DNA from: Mycobacterium colombiense
GTDB taxonomy: Bacteria > Actinomycetota > Actinomycetes > Mycobacteriales > Mycobacteriaceae
Direction of reading: 5' to 3'
Length of the DNA: 64,000 nt
NCBI RefSeq assembly: GCF_001953985.1
Contig: NZ_MBEI01000044.1
Location: forward strand, 1-64,000
Shown here: positions 7,693 through 16,353 of the stretch, piece after piece
Layout of the letters: each line of letters starts with the position of its first letter
How positions within the stretch are numbered: position 1 is the stretch's first letter
Translations under genes and position numbers: made by a program
Notes under the pieces: generated by a model
What the model saw: the letters and a program-made list of their open reading frames with translations, nothing else
What the model was told of the DNA's origin: nothing
Database searches by the model: none

Positions 7693-9162
7693 TCAAGCGT
7701 CGACGGTGTAGCCCATCGGCATCAGCACGCTCTTCTGCTGCGTGAAGTGCTCGACGCCCTCCGGCCCGTTCTCGCGGCCGATGCCGGAATTCTTGTAGCC
7801 GCCGAACGGGCAGCACGGGTCGAAGGCGTACCAGTTGATGGCGTAAGTGCCGGTGCGGATCTTCTCCGAGATCTCGATGCCCTTGGGGATGTCGGTGGTC
7901 CACACGCTGCCGGCCAACCCGTAGGCCGAGTCGTTGGCGATCTTGATCGCGTCCTCTTCGGTGTCGAACGGGATGATGCTCAGCACCGGCCCGAAGATCT
8001 CCTCCTGGGCGATCGTCATCTTGTTGTCGACGTCGGCGAAAACCGTGGGCTGGACGAAGAATCCGTTGTCCAGGCCCTCGGGGCGACCGCCGCCGCACAC
8101 CAGTCGGGCGCCTTCCTCGATGCCCTTGGCGATGTAGCCCTCGACGCGGGCGCGCTGCTTCTCCGAGATCAGCGAGCCGATCTGGGCGGCCGGGTCCGAC
8201 GGCAGTCCGACCGGCAGGGCCTGCACGAATTCGCTTACGGCGTTGACGATTTCATCGTAACGGGAGCGGGGCGCCAGGATGCGGGTCTGGCCCACGCAGG
8301 CCTGCCCGGTGTTCATGATCCCGGAGAACACCAGCATCGGGATCGCCGAGGCCAGGTCGACGTCCTCGAGGAGGATGGCCGCCGACTTACCGCCGAGCTC
8401 CAGCGTGCACGGCTTGAGCATTTCCGCGGCGCGCCGGCCGATCTCCTTGCCCACACCGGAGCTGCCGGTGAACGTGAACAGGTCGACGTCCGGGTTGGAG
8501 GTCAGCGCCTGGCCGGTCTCGATACCACCGGGCACCACCGACAGCACGCCCTCGGGCAGGCCGGCCTCGGCGAAGATGTCCGCCAAAGCGTTTGTGGTCA
8601 AGGGGGTTTCGGCGGCGGGCTTGAGCACCACGGTGCAACCGGCCAGCAGCGCCGGGCCCAGCTTGTTGACCGCCAGGAACAGCGGCACGTTCCAGGCGAC
8701 GATCGCGCCCACCACACCGATCGGCTCGCGGTGCACGATGGTCTGGCCGTAGGAGCCGTTGCGGATCTCGCGCCACTTGACCTGGTCGACGGCCGGGCCG
8801 GCGAAGAAGTTCATCGCGCCCATCGAGCCCATCCAGTGCATCGTCTCGATGGTGGTCGGCGGCTGGCCGGTCTCCCCGGCGAGCAGCGCGCTCAGCAGTT
8901 CCTTGCGCTCCTCCATCAGCTTGGCCGCATTGGCGATCACGGCCGCGCGCTCCTTCGGCGGCGTCGTGGGCCAGGGGCCGTTGTCGAACGCGGTCAGCGC
9001 CGCGGCGACCGCGGCGTCGACGTCCGCTGCCGCGGCCAGCGGGGCCTTCCCGAAGTACTCGCCGGTGGCCGGACAGCGCACCTCGATCACCTCAGAGGTC
9101 GACGGCTCCGTCCACTTGCCGCCGATGAAAAGTTTGTCGTATTCGGTCTTGATGTCGCCCAT
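7693..9162 (-). CDS. NAD(P)-dependent aldehyde dehydrogenase, Rv0223c-like
   Basis: 489 residues. It oxidises an aldehyde to the acid through a thiohemiacetal on Cys289 (GQACVGQ), with general base Glu255 (LELGGK) and Asn158 (AWNVP) all present. The ATG at 9162 is chosen over the longer frame opening at 9201 because it has AGGGTGG 5 nt upstream and gives the N-terminus expected for Rv0223c (EYDKLFIGGKW). The substrate is unknown; the acyl-CoA genes nearby suggest a fatty or branched aldehyde. It lies on the minus strand downstream of the methyltransferase gene, 45 nt apart, so a two-gene transcript is possible. Confidence 0.92.
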   Translation of the reverse strand: MGDIKTEYDKLFIGGKWTEPSTSEVIEVRCPATGEYFGKAPLAAAADVDAAVAAALTAFDNGPWPTTPPKERAAVIANAAKLMEERKELLSALLAGETGQPPTTIETMHWMGSMGAMNFFAGPAVDQVKWREIRNGSYGQTIVHREPIGVVGAIVAWNVPLFLAVNKLGPALLAGCTVVLKPAAETPLTTNALADIFAEAGLPEGVLSVVPGGIETGQALTSNPDVDLFTFTGSSGVGKEIGRRAAEMLKPCTLELGGKSAAILLEDVDLASAIPMLVFSGIMNTGQACVGQTRILAPRSRYDEIVNAVSEFVQALPVGLPSDPAAQIGSLISEKQRARVEGYIAKGIEEGARLVCGGGRPEGLDNGFFVQPTVFADVDNKMTIAQEEIFGPVLSIIPFDTEEDAIKIANDSAYGLAGSVWTTDIPKGIEISEKIRTGTYAINWYAFDPCCPFGGYKNSGIGRENGPEGVEHFTQQKSVLMPMGYTVDA

Positions 9163-9207
9163 GCGCGCCACCCTACCCAAGCCAGGGCAAAACGAGAACA
9201 CGTTTCA

Positions 9208-9987
9208 CTATTGGGGTTGCAGGACCAGCACCAGATTGCTCACCAGGAACTCGCGCAGCATCGGCACGCCGGTCAGCCACCACGCCCATCGCGGGTGGTA
9301 GCGGGGAAATGCGGCCACCAGCGCCCCGGTGTTCTCGGCCCAGTTCAGGCCCGCTGCCGCCGACACCTCGAACAACGACGACCCGTAGTGGTTTTTGGGC
9401 GGATGGCCGTGCTTGCGGGTGTAGCGGGGGGCGGCGGGGGCGCCGCCGAGGTAGTGGGTCAGGCCCATCTCGTGGCCGCCGAACGGCCCCAGCCAGACGG
9501 TGTAGGACAGCACGGCCAGCCCGCCCGGCTTGGTCACCCGCAGCATCTCGGCGCCGAGCTGCCAGGGTCGCGGCACGTGCTCGGCGACGTTGGACGACAG
9601 GCAGATGTCCACGGAGTCGTCGGCGAACGGCAGCGCCATTCCCGACGCGCGCACGAAGGTGCCGGCTCCGCTGGCAACGGTGGGCCCGGCGGCGTGCATC
9701 TCGCTGGGGTCGGGTTCGACCCCGACGTAGCCGACGCCGGCATCGGTGAAGGCCGCCGCGAAGTAACCCGGCCCTCCGCCGACGTCGAGAAGCGTGCGGC
9801 CGGAAAGCGGCTCGCCGTGGGCCGCCCGCCACAGGTCGCCCACCATGGCCGCGGTGTCGGCGGCCAGGGCGCCGTAGAAGCGGGCCGGATCGGACTGCTC
9901 GTAGCGAAACTGCGACAGCAGCCGCACCGAGCGGGCCAGGGTCGCCCGACGCGCGAAAACTCGCGTGGGATGCGGGGTCACGGCCAC
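9208..9987 (-). CDS. Class I SAM-dependent methyltransferase, Rv0224c-like
   Basis: 259 residues with a Rossmann methyltransferase core: motif I LLDVGGGPGYFAAAF near residue 66, the acidic post-I loop GVEPDP, and the FADDSVDICLSSNVAEH segment typical of the Methyltransf_11 family. The C-terminal portion holds the conserved LGPFGGHEMGLTHYLGG and WAWWLTGVPMLREFLVSN segments of the mycobacterial group. The acceptor is unknown; neighbouring envelope genes suggest a lipid or glycolipid. The GTG at 9987 is preceded by TAGGGT (9994-9999) at 6 nt, a leaderless-type start; a GTG at 9981 is the alternative. Confidence 0.9.
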   Translation of the reverse strand: MAVTPHPTRVFARRATLARSVRLLSQFRYEQSDPARFYGALAADTAAMVGDLWRAAHGEPLSGRTLLDVGGGPGYFAAAFTDAGVGYVGVEPDPSEMHAAGPTVASGAGTFVRASGMALPFADDSVDICLSSNVAEHVPRPWQLGAEMLRVTKPGGLAVLSYTVWLGPFGGHEMGLTHYLGGAPAAPRYTRKHGHPPKNHYGSSLFEVSAAAGLNWAENTGALVAAFPRYHPRWAWWLTGVPMLREFLVSNLVLVLQPQ

Positions 9988-10082
9988 CGGCCAACCCTAC
10001 GGCCGGTGGCACACATACTGTGGCGGCAAAGAGGGTACGGAAGCACAGACGACGGCTCCGACGAAGGTGGCTCAAGCAGCAG

Positions 10083-11312
10083 ATGGATGTTCCCAATTGG
10101 GTGTGGGCCCTGACCGTCCTGGGCATCGTCGGCCTGTTGTCCTTCGATTTCTTCTTTCACGTCCGCAGGGCGCACGTCCCGACGCTGCGGGAGGCCGCGG
10201 TCTGGTCGGCCGCGTACGTCGGCGTCGCGCTGCTTTTCGGGGTGGGCCTGCTCGTGTGGGGTGGCCAAGAGCAAGGACCGGAATATTTCGCTGGATACGT
10301 CACCGAAAAGGCGTTGTCGGTCGACAACCTTTTCGTCTTCTTGATGATCATGGCGAGCTTCCGGGTTCCGCGCGAGGATCAGCAGAAGGTGCTGCTGTTC
10401 GGGATCGTTTTTTCCCTGATCGCTCGCACCGGCTTCATCTTTCTCGGTGCCGCGCTGATCAATACTTTCGCCTGGGTCTTCTACCTGTTCGGGTTGGTCC
10501 TATTGATTGCCGCCGGTAGCATCCTGCGGCCCAACGACGGCGAGGAGTCGCACAGGGCCGACAACGTCATCATCCGGATGGCGAAGAAGGTGCTGCATAC
10601 CTCCGAGCACTATGACGGCGACAAGTTGTTCACGATGGTGGACGGCCGGCGCGCGATGACGCCGATGCTGTTGGTGATGGTCGCCATCGGGGGCACGGAC
10701 ATGTTTTTCGCGCTCGACTCGATCCCGGCGATCTTCGGCCTCACCCAGAGCGTCTACATCGTCTTCACCGCGACGGCGTTCTCGCTGCTGGGACTTCGGC
10801 AGCTTTACTTCCTCATCGAGGGCCTGCTGGACCGACTCGTCTACCTCTCGTATGGGCTCGCGGCGATCCTCGGTTTCATCGGCATCAAGCTGATCTTGCA
10901 CGCCCTGCACGAGAACAACGTCCCGTTCATCAACGACGGCGAGCCGGTGACCCTGGTCGAGATCGGCACCTACCTGTCGCTGGGGGTGATCGTCGGTGTC
11001 CTGCTCGTCACCGTGGTCGCCTCGCTGCTCAGCCCCGTCGGCAAAGCCCAGACGGCGATCGCCGGCGCCCGGCGGCACGCGACGGCCTACCTCGACTCCG
11101 AATACACTCACGACCCGGCCGAGCGCGAGCGCATCTTCCGCAAGCTGCTGGACGAACGCGATCAGATACTCGCTCTCGGACCGAAGTACCGTCAGCCGGT
11201 CCGCGACGAGCCGGCCCTGATCGACCTGTTGGACCGCGCGGCGGCCAAGCATGACGAAGCCGTGGACCGCGGCGAGGCCGAGCCGTTCACCAGGTTGGGG
11301 CTGACCTCCTGA
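10083..11312 (+). CDS. TerC/Alx family integral membrane protein
   Basis: 409 residues from the ATG at 10083; a GTG at 10020 would add 21 basic residues. TerC hallmarks are intact: EKALSVDNLFVFLMI and GGTDMFFALDSIPAIF, each with the acidic residues thought to bind metal in the membrane. About nine hydrophobic helices are followed by a charged cytoplasmic tail from about residue 330. Alx-type members export manganese and related proteins confer tellurite resistance; which applies here is not deducible. There is no room for a yybP-ykoY-type leader upstream. It sits with dedA between the Rv0224c- and Rv0225-like genes, an insertion relative to M. tuberculosis. Confidence 0.88.
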   Translation: MDVPNWVWALTVLGIVGLLSFDFFFHVRRAHVPTLREAAVWSAAYVGVALLFGVGLLVWGGQEQGPEYFAGYVTEKALSVDNLFVFLMIMASFRVPREDQQKVLLFGIVFSLIARTGFIFLGAALINTFAWVFYLFGLVLLIAAGSILRPNDGEESHRADNVIIRMAKKVLHTSEHYDGDKLFTMVDGRRAMTPMLLVMVAIGGTDMFFALDSIPAIFGLTQSVYIVFTATAFSLLGLRQLYFLIEGLLDRLVYLSYGLAAILGFIGIKLILHALHENNVPFINDGEPVTLVEIGTYLSLGVIVGVLLVTVVASLLSPVGKAQTAIAGARRHATAYLDSEYTHDPAERERIFRKLLDERDQILALGPKYRQPVRDEPALIDLLDRAAAKHDEAVDRGEAEPFTRLGLTS

Positions 11313-11341
11313 CCACGGCCGCTGTGTAATGTTGCGCTGTA

Positions 11342-11953
11342 GTGTTCGACTCCCTGCTTGACGCGCTCGGCCACTCATGGTGGGCGTATCCGCTGATCCT
11401 GGCCTCCTGCACATTCGACGCCATCCTGCCCCTGTTGCCGAGCGAGACGGCGCTGGTCACCGGGGGCATCCTCGCGGCCAACGGCTCGATGCTGCTGGGC
11501 TGGGTGATCGTGATGGCGGCCATCGGTGCATTCCTCGGCGACAACCTCGCGTACGCGATCGGTCACTCGGCCGACGATTGGGCCCGCCGCTGGATCACGC
11601 GCGGCGAGAAGGGGAAGCGCAGCCTTGAGTGGGCGCACCGGGGATTGGACCGCCACGGTGGTCCGCTGGTGATCGTGGCGCGGTTCCTCCCCGGGGGCCG
11701 CACCGCCACCACCATCGCTTGCGGCGTGCTCGACTTTCCCTACCGGCAGTTCGTGGTGTTCGACGCGATCGGCGCCCTCGTGTGGGCGACGCTGAACACG
11801 ATGATCGGCTATATCGGCGGCCACACCTTCGCCGATAACACGATCGCGGCGTTCGCGGTGTCGTTCGGGGCGGCGCTGGCGTTTGCCGGAATCATCGAAT
11901 TGATTCGGTGGGTTCGCCGACGGTCCCGCCGGCAGACACAGTTGCGCCGCTAG
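11342..11953 (+). CDS. DedA family (SNARE-associated/VTT domain) membrane protein
   Basis: 203 residues with the DedA pattern: an N-terminal LPSETAL re-entrant segment, GAFLGDNLAYAIG, and the conserved ARFLPGGRTATTIACG motif followed by C-terminal helices and a basic tail. DedA proteins are now linked to lipid-carrier flipping, for instance undecaprenyl phosphate recycling, and to membrane homeostasis. The start is GTG at 11342. There is no Shine-Dalgarno, but TAATGT (11327-11332) lies 9 nt upstream, so the message may be leaderless. It lies 29 nt after the terC stop and 47 nt before the glycosyltransferase. Confidence 0.88.
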   Translation: MFDSLLDALGHSWWAYPLILASCTFDAILPLLPSETALVTGGILAANGSMLLGWVIVMAAIGAFLGDNLAYAIGHSADDWARRWITRGEKGKRSLEWAHRGLDRHGGPLVIVARFLPGGRTATTIACGVLDFPYRQFVVFDAIGALVWATLNTMIGYIGGHTFADNTIAAFAVSFGAALAFAGIIELIRWVRRRSRRQTQLRR

Positions 11954-11986
11954 CGGCCTCGCCACGGCGCAGTGACCGATTCCCAT

Positions 11987-11992
11987 TAGGCT
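11987..11992 (+). promoter_or_regulatory. -10 element TAGGCT of the glycosyltransferase gene
   Basis: TAGGCT is separated by 8 nt from the ATG at 12001 and there is no Shine-Dalgarno. This is the arrangement of mycobacterial leaderless transcripts. Confidence 0.55.
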
Positions 11993-12000
11993 GACGACCA

Positions 12001-13167
12001 ATGTCTTCCCTGCGTTCGGTCCTGCTGCTGTGCTGGCGCGATACCGGGCACCCGCAGGGCGGCGGCAGCGAAGCCTATTTGCAGCGCATCGGCGCGCAGC
12101 TGGCCGCATCGGGGATCGCCGTCACGCTGCGCACCGCCCGCTATCCCGGCGCGGCGCGCCGCGAGGTGGTCGACGGCGTGCGGATCACCCGGGCCGGGGA
12201 CCGTTACACGGTGTACATCTTCGCGCTGCTGGCGATGGCCGCGGCCCGGCTCGGGGTCGGGCCGCTGCGAAAAGTACGGCCCGACGTCGTCATCGACACC
12301 CAAAACGGCCTGCCCTTCCTGGCCCGGTTGGTCTACGGCCGCCGGGTAGTGGTGCTGGTGCACCACTGCCACCGCGAGCAGTGGCCGGTGGCCGGGCCGG
12401 TGCTCGGGCGGCTCGGCTGGTTCGTCGAGTCGACGCTGTCGCCAAGGGCGAACCGGCACAACCAGTACGTCACGGTGTCGCTGCCGTCCGCGCGCGACCT
12501 GGTCACCCTGGGCGTCGACGGCGCACAGATCGCGGTGGTGCGCAACGGCCTCGACCAGGCGCCGGCGCAGTCGCTGACCGGCCCGCGGTCGGCCGCGCCG
12601 CGGGTGGTGGTGCTGTCGCGGCTGGTACCGCACAAGCAGATCGAGGACGCCCTGGAGGCGGTCGCGCGGCTGCTGCCGCGGACACCGGGTCTGCATCTCG
12701 ACATCGTCGGCGACGGCTGGTGGCGCGAGCGCCGCGTCGAGCACGTGCAGCGGCTCGGCATCGGTTCGGCGGTGACGTTTCACGGTCACGTCGACGACGT
12801 GACCAAACACCATGTCCTGCAAGGGGCCTGGGTGCACCTGCTGCCGTCGCGCAAGGAGGGCTGGGGCCTGGCCGTCGTCGAGGCCGCCCAGCACGGGGTG
12901 CCGACCATCGGCTACCGGTCCTCGGGTGGCCTGTCGGACTCGATCGTCGACGAGGTGACGGGGATTTTGGTGGACAGCCACGCCGAGCTGGTGGATCGGC
13001 TCGAGGAACTGCTCGCCGATCCGGTGCTGCGCGAACAACTCGGCGCCAAGGCACACACCCGCAGCGGGGAATTCTCCTGGACGCAAAGCGCCGACGCGAT
13101 GTGCGGCGTGCTGGAAGCGGTGCGGGCCGGCCGCACGGTCAGCGGGCTAGTGACCGGGCGGGGCTGA
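12001..13167 (+). CDS. GT4-type glycosyltransferase, Rv0225-like
   Basis: 388 residues with a GT-B fold. The N-terminal domain has the glycine-rich GHPQGGGSEAYLQR loop; the C-terminal domain has the nucleotide-sugar binding segment VVVLSRLVPHKQIEDALEA and the retaining-GT4 motif SRKEGWGLAVVEAAQHGVPTIG with its E-x7-E-like acidic residues. It probably acts at the cytoplasmic face on an envelope glycan or glycolipid; the donor and acceptor are not known to me. The start at 12001 is supported by a leaderless-type promoter. Its last 21 bp overlap the 3' end of the convergent membrane-protein gene. Confidence 0.9.
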   Translation: MSSLRSVLLLCWRDTGHPQGGGSEAYLQRIGAQLAASGIAVTLRTARYPGAARREVVDGVRITRAGDRYTVYIFALLAMAAARLGVGPLRKVRPDVVIDTQNGLPFLARLVYGRRVVVLVHHCHREQWPVAGPVLGRLGWFVESTLSPRANRHNQYVTVSLPSARDLVTLGVDGAQIAVVRNGLDQAPAQSLTGPRSAAPRVVVLSRLVPHKQIEDALEAVARLLPRTPGLHLDIVGDGWWRERRVEHVQRLGIGSAVTFHGHVDDVTKHHVLQGAWVHLLPSRKEGWGLAVVEAAQHGVPTIGYRSSGGLSDSIVDEVTGILVDSHAELVDRLEELLADPVLREQLGAKAHTRSGEFSWTQSADAMCGVLEAVRAGRTVSGLVTGRG

Positions 13168-14865
13168 GCGGGCACGGCGCCGCCACGCGCCGATCGCCGC
13201 GCCGGCGCCGCCGCCGATCAGCATCGCCAGCCACGCCAGGTGCGCGACCGTCGTCGCCGTCCGCCGCCAGGCCGCCACCCCGGCGGTCTGCCCGCCGATC
13301 CGGTACAGCGCGATCTCGTGGTCCAGATAGACCGGGGCCAGCGCGCCCAGGGTGCGCGCGGCCGCCCCCATGTCGCCGGCGCTGTCGGATTCGACCACCA
13401 GCCAGCCCACCCCGGCCGCGGCCAGCGCGGACGGATCGGGCCCGGACAGCAGGAGCTGCTGCACCGCGCGGGCGTGCGCGCCCTCGCCGCCGATGGTGGT
13501 CCCCGAGATCACCAGGTCACCGGTGCTCAGCACGTCGGCGCGCACCCAGCGGGGCAGCGGGTCCAGCACCGGTGCGGGGCCCGACCAGGAGAACAGCCGC
13601 ATGGTGCCGGCGGGCAACACCGCAACCGCTGCCGGCTGGGCGTTGATCGCCGCGGCGACGGCGGTCCAGCCACGCGGATAGCGCACCGGGGTCACCTTGC
13701 CGAACACGCCCCAGGCCAGGTCGGGCAGCGCCAGCAGCAGCGCCAGGCAGCAGACCAGCGCCGGGACCGCGGTCCCCGAAAGTCGCAGCGACCGGCGCAG
13801 CGTCACCGCCGCACCGGCCCCCGCCAGCGCGTAGCCCGGCATCGCCAGCGCCACCCACTTCTGCCCGTCGCGCAACACCCCGAAGCCGGGCACGGTGTCG
13901 ACCACCGCGCTCAGCAGCTGCAAACCCGGGCCGGTCGCCAGCGCCGCCGGGACCAACACCGACACCGCCGCCAGCACCAGCAGCGGCACCGCCCCCGGGC
14001 GCCGGACGACCGTCGGCAGGCCCACCGCCACCACCCCGATCAGCACCACGGCCGAGCACACCGCGAAAAGCGTGGTGCGCGAACCGGGTACGGCGTCGCC
14101 GTTCCAGATTCCGCCGAGGCCGGCCAGGCTGGCCAGCGTACCCAGCCCGGGCTCGGCGCGGGGCGCGAACGCCTCGACCCCCAGCCGGTTGGCCGCCGTG
14201 TGGGCGGTCAGCGACGAACCCATCGCCGACGCCGTCAGCCACGGCAGCGCCGCCACCAGCGCGGCGCCCGACGCGGCCGCGGCGCACCACCCGCGCGCGG
14301 CGCCGGTGCCCGGCACCGCCACGCAGACCAGCGCCACCGTCGCCGCCAGCAGCAGCCCGGTCGGGGTCAGTCCGGCCAGCGCGATCCAGAAGGCCAGCCC
14401 GAAAAACGCGAACCGGCTCGCCGCCGTCGCCCGCAGCGTCAACATCGCCGCGGCCACCCAGGGCAGGCAGCCATAGCCGACCAGCAGGCTCCAATGACCC
14501 TGCAAAAGCCGTTCTGCGACATAGGGATTCCAGATCGCCATGGTCGTGGCGACGAACTCGCCGGGCGCGCCCGCGCACGGCAGCACCACGGCGACCAGCC
14601 GGGCCGCGCCCCATCCCGCCAGCCACAACCCGAGTACCAGGAGGGTCTTCACCACCACGCCGCCGTCGACCAGATTGGAGGCCAGCGCCACCGCGAAATC
14701 CTGGGGGGTGGCGCGCGGCGCCGACGTCAGCCCCAGCGCGGTGTCGGACAGGTAGGACCGCGGCGTCGACACCGCGTCACGCAACAGCAGATATCCGGGC
14801 GCCAGGAGCGGCCCGACCACCAGCAGCGCCAAGACCAGTGCGTACCCGGGTCGGGTCCAGCGCAC
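13147..14865 (-). CDS. Large multi-spanning membrane protein, Rv0226c-like, GT-C-like architecture
   Basis: 572 residues with roughly twelve hydrophobic segments and a short extracytoplasmic C-terminal region (about 405-530) before a last helix. The first periplasmic loop contains an acidic residue in SYLSDTALGL, and a GVLRDGQKWVALAMPGYALAGAG segment resembles the LRNVHKLGSVIRVPVVLG segment of AftD in this same window. That suggests a polyprenyl-dependent GT-C glycosyltransferase, but the function is not established to my knowledge. The GTG at 14865 lies 21 nt after the pgfA stop, so the two genes form an operon. Its 3' end overlaps the Rv0225-like glycosyltransferase by 21 bp. Confidence 0.82.
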   Translation of the reverse strand: MRWTRPGYALVLALLVVGPLLAPGYLLLRDAVSTPRSYLSDTALGLTSAPRATPQDFAVALASNLVDGGVVVKTLLVLGLWLAGWGAARLVAVVLPCAGAPGEFVATTMAIWNPYVAERLLQGHWSLLVGYGCLPWVAAAMLTLRATAASRFAFFGLAFWIALAGLTPTGLLLAATVALVCVAVPGTGAARGWCAAAASGAALVAALPWLTASAMGSSLTAHTAANRLGVEAFAPRAEPGLGTLASLAGLGGIWNGDAVPGSRTTLFAVCSAVVLIGVVAVGLPTVVRRPGAVPLLVLAAVSVLVPAALATGPGLQLLSAVVDTVPGFGVLRDGQKWVALAMPGYALAGAGAAVTLRRSLRLSGTAVPALVCCLALLLALPDLAWGVFGKVTPVRYPRGWTAVAAAINAQPAAVAVLPAGTMRLFSWSGPAPVLDPLPRWVRADVLSTGDLVISGTTIGGEGAHARAVQQLLLSGPDPSALAAAGVGWLVVESDSAGDMGAAARTLGALAPVYLDHEIALYRIGGQTAGVAAWRRTATTVAHLAWLAMLIGGGAGAAIGAWRRRARSAPPGH

Positions 14866-14886
14866 GGTTAACGCATCCGGGCCGGG

Positions 14887-16173
14887 CTATTCGCGGTCGT
14901 GCTGGCCGGGCGGATGGGGTTCGGCCGGCCCCGCCTCGGTGGGCTCGTCCGGGCCGGGCTGGTCGGAGCCGGGCGGGCCGGCCTCCTCACGGGCCTCGGG
15001 ACGCTGGGTGGGCAGCTTCTCGGTCTCGGCTTCGGCGCCGGGCACCGGTTCCTCGAGACCGCTGCGGCCGAAGAAGTCCTGGTCGCCCCGGTCCAGGCCG
15101 GGGTCGGTCAGCGCGCTCTCGCTGCGCAGGCTGAACGAGGCGAGCAGCCCACCACCGATCAGCGCGATCAGGCCGACCGCGGTGAACGTGATCGGCAGCA
15201 CGCGCGACCACAGCGCCAGCCGGTCGCGCTCGTCGCGGGCCGCGTTGATCTGGGATTCGACGGTGTCTTCGTTCGAGGTGACCTTGTAGTCGGCCAGCGT
15301 GAGCTCCGGCTTGAGCGGGTCACGGGCGAAGTAGTGGTCGGCGTGCTCGGTCTGTTTGACGATGGTGCCCGACACCGGGTCCACCCAGAATGTGCGCTGC
15401 GCCGCGTAGTAGCGGGTCATGGTGATCTGCTCGTTCGGGTCGCCGCCCTGGATGCCCCACATCGACGCCGACGTGGTCTGCTTGGCGTCCTCGTTGCCGG
15501 CCAGCAGCGACTGGTAGGCCACCGGCGCCACCAGCTTGCCGTCGGCGTTGAAGCCGACGTTCTGGGTGAACTTGTACGTGGTGAGCCCGTTGACGTCTTC
15601 CTGGGTGTCGTAGTTGACGTCGAACGCCTTCTGCGCGATCGGATCGAAGTAGGGATAGGTCTTCTTCTCGGTGTGGAACGGGAACCGGTAGGACAGCCCG
15701 TCGTGCCGCAGCGGCATCGCGGTGGGCGGGTTCTCGTCGTTGACCGCGCGCGGCTTCTGGACCGAGCCGCCGGCGTGGGTGTCGTCGGAGACGGCGAGCG
15801 CGGTCTTGCGGTTGAGCGTGACGGTGTCCACGATCGCCAGCAGCAGCCCGCTGTCCTTCTGCTTGTCGGTGCGCCGCACCGAACTTCCGACCTGAAGCGT
15901 GACCACGTCGGCGTTGGCGGGCGACTCGACGCTGATCTGCTGCTGGGAGACCAGCGGCACGTTCTGGTTGACGACGACGTGGTCGGTCGACAACGACGCG
16001 GAGTCGAGTGCGGTCCCGGTGCCGTCACTGATCAGCGTGGCGTCGATGTCCAGGGGGACCTTGGTGATCCTGCTGGTGGTGTACGTCGTCAAAAGCAGCG
16101 CGGCGATAAGCAGGGCAGCTCCGAGTCCGATGATCCCGCATGCGGCGAACCGCAACATGACTGCTCGGTTCAC
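14887..16173 (-). CDS. pgfA: PgfA-like DUF3068 membrane-anchored periplasmic protein
   Basis: 428 residues: an N-terminal helix (about 8-30), a large exported domain (about 35-320), a second helix (about 325-347) and a Pro/Glu-rich cytoplasmic tail. The family (Rv0227c, MSMEG_0317) is described as polar growth factor A, an essential periplasmic protein that works with MmpL3 in trehalose monomycolate trafficking and polar growth. The start is GTG at 16173 with GGAGGG at a 9-nt spacer. The divergent neighbour is the acyltransferase TmaT, which acts on the same lipid, so the shared 180-nt intergenic region probably co-controls both. Confidence 0.85.
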   Translation of the reverse strand: MNRAVMLRFAACGIIGLGAALLIAALLLTTYTTSRITKVPLDIDATLISDGTGTALDSASLSTDHVVVNQNVPLVSQQQISVESPANADVVTLQVGSSVRRTDKQKDSGLLLAIVDTVTLNRKTALAVSDDTHAGGSVQKPRAVNDENPPTAMPLRHDGLSYRFPFHTEKKTYPYFDPIAQKAFDVNYDTQEDVNGLTTYKFTQNVGFNADGKLVAPVAYQSLLAGNEDAKQTTSASMWGIQGGDPNEQITMTRYYAAQRTFWVDPVSGTIVKQTEHADHYFARDPLKPELTLADYKVTSNEDTVESQINAARDERDRLALWSRVLPITFTAVGLIALIGGGLLASFSLRSESALTDPGLDRGDQDFFGRSGLEEPVPGAEAETEKLPTQRPEAREEAGPPGSDQPGPDEPTEAGPAEPHPPGQHDRE

Positions 16174-16353
16174 GTCGCTGTGCCCTCCTCAATTCCTTGC
16201 TTCATCAGCCGCGACCCGACCCGAGCAAGCAGCCCGGGGCAAACTCGTTTGACCCTAACAGCACAAAGTAAGGCAGCGACTTACGAACCTGTCGCTCGCA
16301 CGGACGGCCCACCGGGTGTGCCCGTTCGCCGGGCAGCGCAGCACAGGCAGACT

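Noticed and set aside
10020-10082. Basic N-terminal extension of the TerC protein
   Set aside because: Family members start near MDVPNWVW. The extension lies in the divergent promoter of the methyltransferase gene; kept only as an alternative start.
9988-10082. Possible yybP-ykoY manganese riboswitch before terC
   Set aside because: Only 95 nt are available, shared with a divergent promoter, and no recognisable riboswitch core was seen.
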